A DNA stretch of 64,000 bases from positions 310,001-374,000 of the forward strand of contig NZ_JAMBNZ010000003.1 in NCBI RefSeq assembly GCF_023715365.1, given 5' to 3'. This stretch comes from Georgenia satyanarayanai (GTDB taxonomy: Bacteria > Actinomycetota > Actinomycetes > Actinomycetales > Actinomycetaceae). Positions 9,216 to 19,400 of the stretch are shown here, in pieces. Below the pieces are notes generated by a model that saw only the letters and a program-made list of their open reading frames with translations, was not told the DNA's origin and did no database searches. The position numbers and the translations under genes were made by a program. Positions within the stretch are counted from its first letter, which is position 1; each line of letters starts with the position of its first letter.

Positions 9216-10001
9216 ACCGCCCCCGGTTCGATGGAGAGTCAGTTGTTGGCTGTGATAGCTGCCGTCGCACGAGGGCTCTGGCTAGCCCGGTGCTTTCACG
9301 GCAGGGCGGCGATGGTTCGTGTCGTTGACGTAGAAAGTGCTCCTGACCTGGGACGATGTGGTTTGTCTAGGACCAACCGCAACCAGTTCGAGGAGCACCT
9401 TCAAGGTGAAGACTACCCGCGCCTATCCACGTGTCGAGGTCGACACGGCCAGCGTCCCGGCGGTCGGTCAGGCCGGCGGGGTGCTACTGACCGAAACCAT
9501 CGCGGCCACCGGTCTGGGAGCGGAGCTGTCGGAGGCGCTGGCGCCGTGGCGCAAGCCGCTGGCCGTCCACGACCCCGCCAAGGTCATCACCGACCTGGCG
9601 GCGTGTCTGGCGCTGGGCGGGGACACGCTCTCAGACGTCGCGTTGCTGCGCGCCGAACCCGACCTCTACGGGCCGGTGGCCTCTGACCCGACGGTCTCGC
9701 GCACCATCGACGCCCTGGCCACCGACGCCACCGCGGCGTTGCGGGCGATCAACACGGCGCGGGCCGCCGCCCGCACCAGGGCATGGTCGCTGGCCGGTGA
9801 ACACGCCCCGGACCACGAGACCAGCGCCAAGTCGCCGTTGATCATCGATGTGGACGCCACCTTGGTGACCTCTCACTCCGACAAGGAGCGCGCTGGGGCG
9901 ACGTTCAAACGCGGCTACGGCTTCCATCCGTTGTGCGCGTTCCTCGACCACGGTCACGAGGGCAGCGGGGAACCGCTGGCGCTCATGCTACGGGCCGGGG
10001 C

Positions 10002-11082
10002 GGTGTCATAGCGTCGTAGCAACAGTGCTGGTCGGGTGAGGGGTTGCTGGTGGGACGCAGGATGCTGACGGCGACGGATCGGGCGGAGATCTCCACGGGG
10101 CTCAAGGCGGGGTGGACGGTGCGCAGGATCGCCGAGTACCTCGACCGTTCCCCGTCGGTGGTCTCGCGTGAGATCCGGCGTAACTCGACGAAGACGCGCG
10201 GGTACAAGATGGTCACCGCGGACTGCCGCGCCCAGCGACGCCGGTCGCGTCCCCAGAAGGGGAAGGTCGAGGCCGATCCGGTGCTGCGCGCCCGGGTGCT
10301 GGCCGATCTGAAGCACTCACGTACTCCGCGTCAGATCGCCGGACGCTTGCACCTGGAGGCCCGGGACGAGAGCGTGAGCCTGATGAAGGGATCCGTGCCG
10401 GCCGGTGGCAGGACGGTCAGCCACGAGGCGATCTACCGGTTCATCTACGCCCTGCCCAAGGGCGAGCTCGCGGCGCACGGAGTGATGCTGCGCTCCAAGC
10501 GCACCAGACGCCGCGCACCCAGGCCGCTGGGCCAGCGCGGGGCGCCGCTCGTGGGGATGGTCAGCATCGATGACCGCGAGGACCTGACCGAGCGGCGCGT
10601 GCCGGGCCACTGGGAGGGCGACCTGGTGATCGGCGCCCACGGCCGCTCTGCGGCGGCGACGCTGGTTGAGCGCACGACGAGGTTCACCACGATCCTGGCG
10701 CTGCCGGCGGGCAAGGACAGTGAGCACCTCGCCGACGCGTTGATCGACAACGCCGATGAGCTGCCCGCGATGATGCGCAAGTCGCTGACCTGGGACCAGG
10801 GCTCTGAGATGGCCAAGCACGCCGCCCTGACCCTGGCGACGCAGATGCCGGTCTACTTCGCTCACCCGCACTCCCCGTGGGAGCGCGGCACCAACGAGAA
10901 CACCAACGGCCTCATCCGCGAGTACCTGCCCAAGGGCACCGCGATCCCGGCACACCAGCCCTACCTGACCTCGATCGCCGAAGAGCTCAACGAACGCCCC
11001 CGCGCCGTCCTGGGCTACCTCACTCCACGCGAAGCCTTCGAACGCCTCCTCACCGACAGCGTTGCTACGACGCCTTGACACC
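10002..11082 (+). mobile_element. Intact IS30-family insertion sequence (copy 2)
   Basis: 1081 bp bounded by GGTGTCATAGCGTCGTAGCAAC on the left and its near-complement (reading GGTGTCAAGGCGTCGTAGC inward) on the right, with one full transposase gene between. It sits within a GC-rich GGCCCGGG-like site of the IS1380 transposase. The exact duplication is hard to fix because the flanking G/C runs are ambiguous. Confidence 0.85.
10044..11078 (+). CDS. IS30-family transposase
   Basis: 344 residues, full length for IS30. The N-terminus has a helix-turn-helix (GWTVRRIAEYLDRSPSVVSRE). The DDE catalytic core shows Asp in GHWEGDLVIGA, Asp in TWDQGSEM, and Glu in GTNENTNGLIREYLPKG, the IS30 signature. 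The TTG start at 10044 lies 42 bp inside the left end. The gene appears functional. The decayed copy 1.6 kb upstream is its close relative, so the family has moved in this genome more than once. Confidence 0.92.
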   Translation: MLVGRRMLTATDRAEISTGLKAGWTVRRIAEYLDRSPSVVSREIRRNSTKTRGYKMVTADCRAQRRRSRPQKGKVEADPVLRARVLADLKHSRTPRQIAGRLHLEARDESVSLMKGSVPAGGRTVSHEAIYRFIYALPKGELAAHGVMLRSKRTRRRAPRPLGQRGAPLVGMVSIDDREDLTERRVPGHWEGDLVIGAHGRSAAATLVERTTRFTTILALPAGKDSEHLADALIDNADELPAMMRKSLTWDQGSEMAKHAALTLATQMPVYFAHPHSPWERGTNENTNGLIREYLPKGTAIPAHQPYLTSIAEELNERPRAVLGYLTPREAFERLLTDSVATTP

Positions 11083-12150
11083 GCCCGGGAATGCCGGCTC
11101 GAACACCGCGGCCGACCACATCACCGTCATCCGTGACGCGCTGCGTCAGCTGCCTGGTTACCGGCGCGGGACCCGCCCGGGCAGGAAGGTTCTTATCCGT
11201 ACCGACGGCGCCGGCTGTACCCACGACGTCATCAAGTGGATGCACGGCCAGCGACTGTCCTACTCAGTCGGGTTCACGCTGCCCGCCGAGACCCCCGAGC
11301 TGCTGGAGCTGATCCCCCAGGACGTGTGGCAGCCCGCCCTCGACGCCAACGACCAGATCCGTGACGGGGCCTGGGTCGCCGAGCTCACCGACCTGCTCGA
11401 CCTGACCGGCTGGCCGCCGGGGATGCGCGTCATCGCCCGCAAGGAACGTCCCCACCCTGGTGCTCAGCTGCGCATCACCGACATCGACGGACACCGCGTC
11501 ACCGCGTTCGCCACCAACACCCGCCCCGGCGGTCCCGGCACTCAGCTCGCCAACCTGGAGCTGCGTCACCGCCGCCGGGCGCGCTGCGAAGACCGCATCC
11601 GCACCGCCAAGGACACCGGCCTGCGCGCCTTCCCGCTGCACGACTTCGCACAGAACCAGATCTGGCTCGCCATCGTCGCCCTCGCCGCCGAGATCACCGC
11701 CTGGATGCAGATGCTCGCCCTCACCACACACGATGCCCGCCGCTGGGAGCCCAAGCGACTACGGCTGCGGATCTTCACCATCCCGGCCACCATCGCCCGC
11801 CATGCCCGGCGCACAGTCCTGCACCTGGCCGACACCGCGCCCTGGGCAAGCCTCGCTCACCAGGGCCTCCAGCGTCTTCGCCGGCTCGCTGCTCCAGGCT
11901 GAGACCCCGAACTTCCTGTCCCGACGACCTTTCAGCAAGCCCCCCGGCCACGGAACCGGCGCCCACCCGAGACGACACTCGGTCCTTCTGTCGCACCTCG
12001 ATGTCAGAATCGACTCAGCCACAGACACCGACGAGGCCACCACCCCGCCCGGCCGCCCCATGAAAGATCCGGGCTAGCTAGCGAGGAGGTTCGCCCAGCC
12101 AGTCCGTGTCACGGCTTCCGGCTGATATTGCATTCATCGGGCGGATGATG

Positions 12151-12606
12151 TCAAATCTGCACTGATGCGAGAGCGGTTATGGCGATTACCACCAATTCGC
12201 TCGGGAAGCTTAGCGTCCACCGCCAGAAGCTGTGCTTCTGCGATTTCGGAGAGCACACCGCGAAAATCACCCAGAACAAATGGTACATCAGTATGACCAT
12301 TGACAGGTTGAACAGGTATGTGAACAGCCAAAACTCTTCGGACGCGGAAGTATCCTGCCATGCGTACACAACCTGGACGGCTAGCATCGGAAGAATAAGG
12401 AACGCGGCCGTACCCGCAGAAAGCCCGTGTTGGACCACGGGAGGATGAGCTAAGGGGCTGTCCGTCCAGTAGTCCTCGAACGCTTCCAAGTCGTACATGT
12501 AAAAGCCGAGCTTGCGCCTGTACATGTAGACGATGCCGTAAGTTATCCATGGGGTCCTGAAGAATTTCTCCATCCTAGCGATACCGCCTGGCCGTTTTCG
12601 TGCCAT
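12151..12606 (-). CDS. Hypothetical membrane protein in low-GC island
   Basis: I do not recognise this protein. With ATG 12606 it has 151 residues: a basic N-terminus (MARKRPGGIARMEKFFR), a short aromatic stretch (GIVYMYRRKLGFYMYD), then three probable membrane helices (one at GLSAGTAAFLILPMLAVQVV, the next in LFNLSMVILMYHLFWVIF, the last in LVVIAITALASVQI). A shorter start at MEKFF is possible; neither has a strong Shine-Dalgarno. Base composition is clearly less GC-rich than the backbone, like the Rhs tip next to it, so it probably arrived with that cassette. It may be an additional immunity protein or an orphan from a displaced toxin module. The 272 bp before its start hold no other gene I can support. 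Confidence 0.5.
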   Translation of the reverse strand: MARKRPGGIARMEKFFRTPWITYGIVYMYRRKLGFYMYDLEAFEDYWTDSPLAHPPVVQHGLSAGTAAFLILPMLAVQVVYAWQDTSASEEFWLFTYLFNLSMVILMYHLFWVIFAVCSPKSQKHSFWRWTLSFPSELVVIAITALASVQI

Positions 12607-12878
12607 ATCGCCACGACGAGTTGGCAACACTGACCCGATCGTATGTCGTTCCCCAAGTCCTGCTGCGATCCGTCCAGTTGTTGGCACGCCGATTCGCTTG
12701 GATCGCCCTACGCCCACGTCCCAATTGTTGAAACTTTCCTGAGAGTAGGCGGTTCACAACCGCGCCACCCCAAGCAACATTTCGTAAACCGGGCGTAACT
12801 GATCCGCGCGAAGCTGTCCATCCGGACATCACGGGGCGTCTTTATCCTCCTCCTCGCCAAACGGCGTAGCATCCCGCC

Positions 12879-13472
12879 TCACAGAAGTTCGAGGAGAGTC
12901 ACGAAACTCGGGCGTATCACTGGCGCCAAAGCATACAGGGCTAACTGGTACGCCAGAGCTGACGCCACGCAAATCGGCAGCCCTACATACCACCATCGGC
13001 GCAGGCGGACTCTAATCAGGGTCGGCTCACAGGACGTGCTCGGATGTGCGGCTAGCCACTGCTCGACCGTGTGCCCCGCAGATTGAACTGTTCTGCTCTC
13101 GAACAGAATTTGGAGTGCGGACTGACCGTAAGCGCTCGAATTATACCGTTTACCAGTGTGTGCAACCACCGCTAGACCGTTCAACGTGTCGATGTAATCG
13201 ACTGCATGTCGCGGTATTACAACATCTACGAACGCATTGCGAAGAATGAGACGGTCACCCTGACCTATCACACGAGAACTAGCTATCGCGAGGAGCAGAG
13301 CGGCGAAAATACCTAGATACGCCCCAAACTCCACGTGGTACGCGGGAGATTCAGGATTCGTGACCGGAACTCCGGTGCACACGAACGCTACGATGAGCAG
13401 ACTCACTGCGACCATCGCCTGGATCGGCCACCGGGGTGGCGCCAACACAACGCGCGCCTGTGCGGCTTGCAT
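12879..13472 (-). CDS. PH-like membrane protein; candidate immunity protein for the Rhs tip
   Basis: 197 residues. Two N-terminal helices (around PIQAMVAVSLLIVAF and FGAYLGIFAALLLAIA) are followed by a soluble stretch resembling a bacterial PH-like domain (GDRLILRNAFVDVVIPRHAV). A C-terminal helix lies around GLPICVASALAYQLALYAL. ATG 13472 is only 8 bp after the Rhs stop and its GGAG overlaps that stop codon, so it is translationally coupled to the Rhs gene. In polymorphic toxin systems the gene directly after the toxin tip is normally the cognate immunity gene. No homology proves this role; position, coupling and low GC are the evidence. A membrane immunity protein would suit a toxin acting at the membrane. 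Confidence 0.6.
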   Translation of the reverse strand: MQAAQARVVLAPPRWPIQAMVAVSLLIVAFVCTGVPVTNPESPAYHVEFGAYLGIFAALLLAIASSRVIGQGDRLILRNAFVDVVIPRHAVDYIDTLNGLAVVAHTGKRYNSSAYGQSALQILFESRTVQSAGHTVEQWLAAHPSTSCEPTLIRVRLRRWWYVGLPICVASALAYQLALYALAPVIRPSFVTLLELL

Positions 13473-13480
13473 AAGTACTC

Positions 13481-16400
13481 CTATCTCCCCCGCCGCGTCA
13501 CGCTAGCGCCTGCGGCTCCCGCCGTACCCAGAACTAGGTTCGCGCCCATATTTCTCCGTGTTTGCCGCCAGTCGATACGAGTGACGTGGCCGCGGGGGTC
13601 ATGGCGTGCGCTGTGTCGAGGTGCCGGGCGCCTGTAGCGCGAGATCGCGGAAAGTCGCAACGAACCTGATAACGCTCTGCCGGCAGCGCCACCTGCGACA
13701 ATCCATGCGGCGTCATTTATAAATCCCCGCCTGTCGAACGAGAAGTGTCCGCGCCTTATTCGCGAGTTTGATACAAAAGCCGCGCCGACGCTAATTGCGC
13801 CACATACGAACACGGACGCTACGACACATGCCGCGATGGTACCCACCGTGAGGACCTTCCCGCCGTGGCGCTGCCACCACGTAGGCTGCTTCGAAATGCT
13901 GCGAGGCCGCCTTTTTTGTCCGTCGAGGTCATGATTGTTGATGGGGTCTTGTGGGTACGCGTAGGCGGTCGTGTTGCCCCCGGGAATCGGGTCACGGGAG
14001 GTAAAGAGTCCGGTGACCGGGTTGTAGAGGCGGACGCCCATGAGGGAGAGCCCAGTGGTGTCGGTGGCACGTTCGTCCTTCCCGTGCCAGGCGTACGGCA
14101 GCACGCCCGTTGCCGAGGGGTGCGTGTCGAGCGGGTTGCCGTACTCGTCGGTGCGCTGCCAGGGGGTGCTGGCGGTGGTATAGCTCGAGCTTGTGGTGGG
14201 GATGGGGATGGTGGTGGAGGTGGTGCCGTGGGGGTCGCTCACCAGCAGAGCGGGGTCGGTGCCGGTGATCTCGAGGGCGAGGCCGCCGGCGAGGCCGGGG
14301 AGGTACCGGGTGGTTTCAGTCCCGGTGGGTGTCGTCTTGGTGGCCCAAGCGGGGTTGTCGCTGGTGTCGCCGTAGTGCCGCACCGTGGTGGTCGTGCTGG
14401 TACCGGTGGTGTGTGTGGTGGTGGAGCGGCGTGCGGCGGGGTCGAGCTGGTAGGTGGTGGTGGCCCCGTTCTGGGTGGTAGTGCGCACGAGGTCGGTGTC
14501 GTAGTACCCGACCTGGAGGTTCCCCGCGGCGGGGCCGGTGGGGGTGTCCACGCCGGGCAGGGTGGTCTGGCGCCCGAGCGGGTCATAGACATAGCTGCCC
14601 GTGCTGTTCGCGCCGGACAAGACCCTGTCGGCGGTGTCATGGACCCAGGTCCGAGAGGTGGCGCCCTGCGTCGGGCAGGCGTCGACCGCCCCGGTGGCGG
14701 TGGTGGTGGTGCGGTTGCCGTTGGCGTCGAAGGTGTAGCTGCGGGTGGTGCATGTGCTCGCGTCGTCGACCGTGTCGATGGTGTCGGTGACGTGGGTGAG
14801 GCGGTCGGCGCGGTCGATGGTGAAGGTTCGTGCCCGTCCGGGTGCGGTGTCACCGATGATGTTGCCGTCGGCGTCGCGGGTGAGGTTGAAGGCGAACCAC
14901 TCGAAGCGCCCCTCGGCCCCTTCGCCGGTGTAGGTGAGGTCGGTGAGCTGCCCGGCACGGTCATAGGTGTAGTTCTGCTCGATCCCGCCGGGCAGGGCTT
15001 GCCGGGTGAGGTTCCCGCCGGCGTCGTATGCGGCGGTGAGCCTGAGGGAAGGCTGGTCGGCGTTGGTGATGCTCATCGCGGTGGTCAGGCCCCGGAACTC
15101 TGGCCGGCCGTCGGCGTCGAGACCGTTGTAGGTGTAGGCGATGGTGCCGGTGGGGTCATTGATGGTCTGCACGTCGCCGGTGGCGGTGTAGGTGGTGGTC
15201 GTGGTCTGACCGTCGGTGTCGGTGTACGTGGTGGCCCGTCCCCAGGCGTCGTAGCCAGTGGTGATCCGTCCGGTCTCCGCGCCATTCTTGAGCGAGACCG
15301 CCGCGGTGGGCAAACCGGTGGCCGGGGCGTATTCGGTCTTGGACGTCGGCACCGCGCTCGAGCCGGGGAGCCCGCTGGTTGTGGTGGCGGCTGTGGAGAT
15401 GCGCCCGTCAGCGGTGTAGGTGGTGGTCGTGGTCCGCACGGCCGTACCGAGGGTCTCGGTCACGGTGCGGGGGGCCAGGTAGAGGGTGTAGTTGGTGGTG
15501 CGGGTCGTGGCGATCGTCGGGGTGCTCTCCCCGGTGCGGGTGGCGCAGGGCAGGCCGGCGTACTCGGGCCGGTTCCCGCAGGCGGCGTCGGCGGGGTTGG
15601 CCACGGCGGTGTAGTAGATCTGGTTGGTGGTGCCCGCGTCGGTCCCGGTGGACTTGGGCTGGCGGGTCTGGACGGTCTGCCCGGCGCTGTTGTAGGCGGT
15701 GCGGGCGGTGATGTCGCTCTGGCCCTGGCCCATGACGGTGGTTGTGGTGGTGGCCATGCCCAGGGTCCATCCCGACGTTGGCCCGGTGGCAGTAGCGCCG
15801 TCGATCGGGTCATACCCGGTCTTGACCTGAGCGGTGACCTCCTCCCCCGTGGGCAGGGCATGGGTGGGGTCGGAGCTACCCGAGTCGGGGGCCGCGATGG
15901 TGGTGGTGACCGTGGTGGGCAGCCGGTAAGCGATGCCGGTGGCGGGGTTGACCCCGCTGTTGGGGGCGCCCTGGTCGTAGTCGGTGTGGGTGTGGACGCG
16001 GACGAGCTCACCGTCGGGGCCGGCCGGGGTGGCCGGTTCCCACACGTCGGTGACCAGAGTCCCGGCGGGGGTGAGCACAGTGCCGGCGGGAATCGTGCCA
16101 CCGGCGTGCGTGATCGCGGCCGGGGCGGTGATGGCGGCGTTGTAGCGGGTGATGGTGGCGTAGGTGTTGGCGTCCACGCTTCCCCCGCCCGCGAGGGTCT
16201 CGCGGATGTGGGCGATGGCGCCGGTGTCCAGGGAGCGCACCACCCGTCCCTCGGTGTCGTAGTCGGTGGCGCTGATCTGCCAGTCACCGGCGCCGTAGGA
16301 GGCGGTGTTGATGACCCGGCCCTGGGCGTCGGTGTACTGCAGGTCCCCCTGGCGCCAGTCGGTCACACCCGCCCCGGCGGGGCTGGTGATGGAGGCGGCG

Positions 16401-19400
16401 TGGTCGGCGTCGAAGACGGCCGCGCCCCACGTCGGTGCCGCTTCCTGTCCCCAGGTGGCCACGGTGTCGGTGTCCACGGCGGGCAGGTCGGTGCCGGTGA
16501 GCGGGATGTTGTACACGAACGCCGACTGCGCCATCGACGTGCCGGTGCCGGTCGCTGGGGCGCGGCTCACCGTGGCCAGCCCGTGAGTGCCTTGAGGCGT
16601 GTCGGCGTACGCCAGGTGCCAGGGGGCCAGGCCCGGTGGGGTGATCTGCGTGAGCTGGGGAGCGCTGAGCCCGCTAGGAACAGCGTTGTAGGAGTAGGAG
16701 GTCTTCAGGCTCGTGCGGGGGTCGCTGGCCGTGGCCAGGTAGCCCTGCGCCGTGTAGGTGTAGGTCGCGACCTCGACGGCTTCCATCGCCGGCTGGGCCC
16801 TGTCGGGGTTGAAGGCGCGGTAGCGCACCCGGACAAGACGGTCGATGTAGTCCCCAGGCGTGGCTGCCGTCGCCGTCGTCGTGGTGGCGTACACGAGCTC
16901 CAGGGCCCGGCACCCGGGGACCAAGTCGCCGGTGGCTGAGCACGCGACCCCGTCAGGGGCGGGGGCAAGGATCCGGGTGATGCGGCCCTTGCTGTCCCGA
17001 CTGAACGTGGTGGTGCCAACGTTCCCGGCCTGGGCGATCCGGTCGACCACCCAGGTGGGTGATCCGCCGGCACCTGCGGGGCCGGGGGTCCAAATCGTGA
17101 CGGTCCCCTCGTCCTCGGTCAGCGACACGGATCGGGGGGTCGTCCCGCTCGCCGCCTTCAGCTCCAGGCGGGCGCCTTCAGCGGAGGTCTCCTCATCGAC
17201 GGCGACGTATACCCCGGTCTTGCCGGCGGTGCGGGTCGCGCCGGGCTGGCGGTAGACCAGCGCCTGCCCGTCCCCGTCGACCAGCGCGATGGTGCCGTCG
17301 ATACCGGTGGAGTCCACGACCTCATACCCCGCGGCGCCGAAGTCCGACCCGTCAAGGTTCGCGACCCACCCGGGGCCGAACACGGCGCTAGCGGGAGAGA
17401 CCGCCGGGCCGGTGAAGGAGGCGTAGGTGCGGGAGATCGACAACGTGTCCTTCGGGGTGGGCACAGAGACGTCGGTGGCCGAGGTGGAGAACTCACCCGT
17501 CCACAACGCGACCTTGCCCGGGCCCGCGTCGGCCTCAGGGAACGCGTCACCAAAGGCGTGCGGGACCCGCAGCACCGAAGTGTGCGAGGGATGCGCGGCG
17601 TCGTCGCTGACCCAGGTGCACCGCGTGACACCGGTAGCGGCATACGTGAAGCAGACCTGGACATCGATCAGCGCCGGTGTGCGGGGCTGACCCATCGCCG
17701 AGGCCGCAGCCGCGGCCGAGAAGGAATCGTTGACCGACACCGGCTTGCCGGCTGCGACGGGGTGCAGCGTCTTGGCCAGCGTCCACCCCGTGGTCGACCC
17801 GGTGGTGGTGTTCCACCCACTCGCATCCGCTGTCCCTGCCGTGCGCCAGTAGATCGCCGCAATGACCTCACCCGACGCGGCCGGCGGAGCAGCGGCGCTG
17901 ACCGTGAAGGTGTCAGTGGACTTCGCGCCGCTGGCCGGTGATGTCATCGCAGCGCCGCCGGAGCCGAATGTGAAGGTCGTGGCTGGTGATCTCCTATTGG
18001 CCTTGTCCACGGCCGTCACCTTCAACGAGTGCGACCCGGGCCCCGGGTTCCAGAGGTGCGTTGCTGTCCGTGCCGTGCCATCGGTCTTAGCCGTGATGGA
18101 CCGCGCGGAGCCACCGTCCTCCTGGACCTCGAACTTCATGACATCGGAGGAGGCAGAGGAGAAGGCGAACGTGTTCGACGCGGGGGCTGCATCGCGCCAC
18201 TGCCCCGCGCTGTAGCCGCTCGCTGCGACCGTCGGGGTGGCGGGGTTGGTCAGGTCGGTGGTGAAGGTCCATGTGCCGTCCGTCGAGGTCTTCGACGTCA
18301 AGGACCCGTCATACCCCCATGCCCTGACGCTGTAGGTCCTCCCGTCGACCAGGGCCGGAGTCGAGCTGGTGGGCGTGAAAAGCGACCGGTTCCCCGACGC
18401 CACCTGAGCGCCCTGCACCTTGTTCCACACCGCCGTGGAGCCCTGCTGCACGTCAAAAAGTGCGCGCACTGCGCCACCGTCAGGGTCAGAGACCACCGCG
18501 GATAGCCCAGGCTTAGCAGTCCGAACGTACAGGGTGCTTGCCCCGGTTACCGGGTCCACGCCCCTGTAGGTCTCCTGCGACGCGTGCTCCCGCCCCACTG
18601 GCGTGTTCGGGTAGGAGTTGTACGTCACCCACAACGAGGGGATGTTCGCGCCGTTGTCCGCGGCATAGAACCGCTTCCACCCGTAGCTGTCGGCCTCGTT
18701 CTCCGCTCGCACGCCCACGGTGAGCTGCTTGTCGGACTTCGCCGCCCCGGCCGCGACGATGTTCTTCACATCCACATACGCCCACGAGTCCGGGCACCCA
18801 GAGCCATATCCGGACGTGGCCGAAGACGTCGCCTGCAGCGTCTGCCACGACGGCTGAGAAGTCCACCGGGTAGCCGACGACACCGAGAACGTGTGCCACA
18901 CCTGCCAGTTGCGCGGCGTGCAGGAGTAGGAGTGGAACGCGTACATCTCCAGCCGGGCCGAGGTGACGGCCTTCCCGGCGATCGCGGTGGTGTTGAACTG
19001 CAGGAACGAACGCGCCACATTCGCGCCGCTGTCCCAGGTCCCCACCAACAGCTCCGTCGCCGCCGACCAATCCGTCGTCGAGCCCTTCTTGACGTAGGTG
19101 TCGAACCCCACCCTGATAGACACCGACGGGTCGACCACCACCGGGAACTGCGTGTCGGGGTCGGCCAGGAACTCCTCACCGGGAACAAGAGAGACCTCAG
19201 CGACCCCTCCGGTGACCTCGACCGTCCGCTCGACCACGACCGCCTCAGCCATGGGGTCAGGCACCAGAGCCGGCTCGCCCTCCGGCCGGTCGGCTGCCTC
19301 CACACTCGTAGTGTCAAAGGCGGTGGCAGCGGTGGACTCCTCGGGGTTGTCGAAGTCCGGCATCGGGGACAGCGCCCGCTCACCAACCGGCTCCGCGGGC

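Larger units (their letters stand above)
9406..11902 (+). pseudogene. IS1380-family DDE transposase, interrupted by IS30
   Basis: Two segments: 9406 to about 10001 and about 11083 to 11902. The 5' part encodes YPRVEVDTASVPAVGQAGG through IDVDATLVTSHSDKE, holding the first catalytic Asp, and ends at LALMLR. The 3' part resumes with PGNAGSNTAADH and carries IRTDGAGCTHDVIKWM (second Asp) and ARCEDRIRTAKDTGL (Glu). The joined protein would be about 470 residues, normal for IS1380. GTG 9406 follows AGGAG. The coding sequence is otherwise open, so the IS30 insertion is the only obvious lesion. Confidence 0.85.
9286..12073 (+). mobile_element. IS1380-family element split by an IS30 insertion
   Basis: Terminal inverted repeats begin CCCGG(TG/AT)CTTTCA(C/T)GG at 9286 and, inverted, at 12073. 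They are flanked by direct CTAG at 9282-9285 and 12074-12077, a 4-bp target duplication consistent with IS1380. Without the nested IS30 (10002-11082) the element is about 1.7 kb, normal for the family. The intact ends and target duplication imply a fairly recent arrival; it is now inactive because its transposase is interrupted. Confidence 0.8.

Noticed and set aside
9213..9285. Possible IS3-family terminus (TGAACCGCCCC)
   Set aside because: Only one end-like sequence is present, with no partner repeat or transposase fragment, so no element can be called.
14300..16500. Dense repeated GTGGTGGTG-like motifs suggesting a DNA repeat array
   Set aside because: They encode Thr/Tyr-rich YD repeats of the Rhs protein; units vary and do not form CRISPR-like repeats and spacers.
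13865..16939. 1024-residue plus-strand open frame
   Set aside because: Antisense to the Rhs YD-repeat region. Its composition is repetitive Gly/Val and it has no domain signature.
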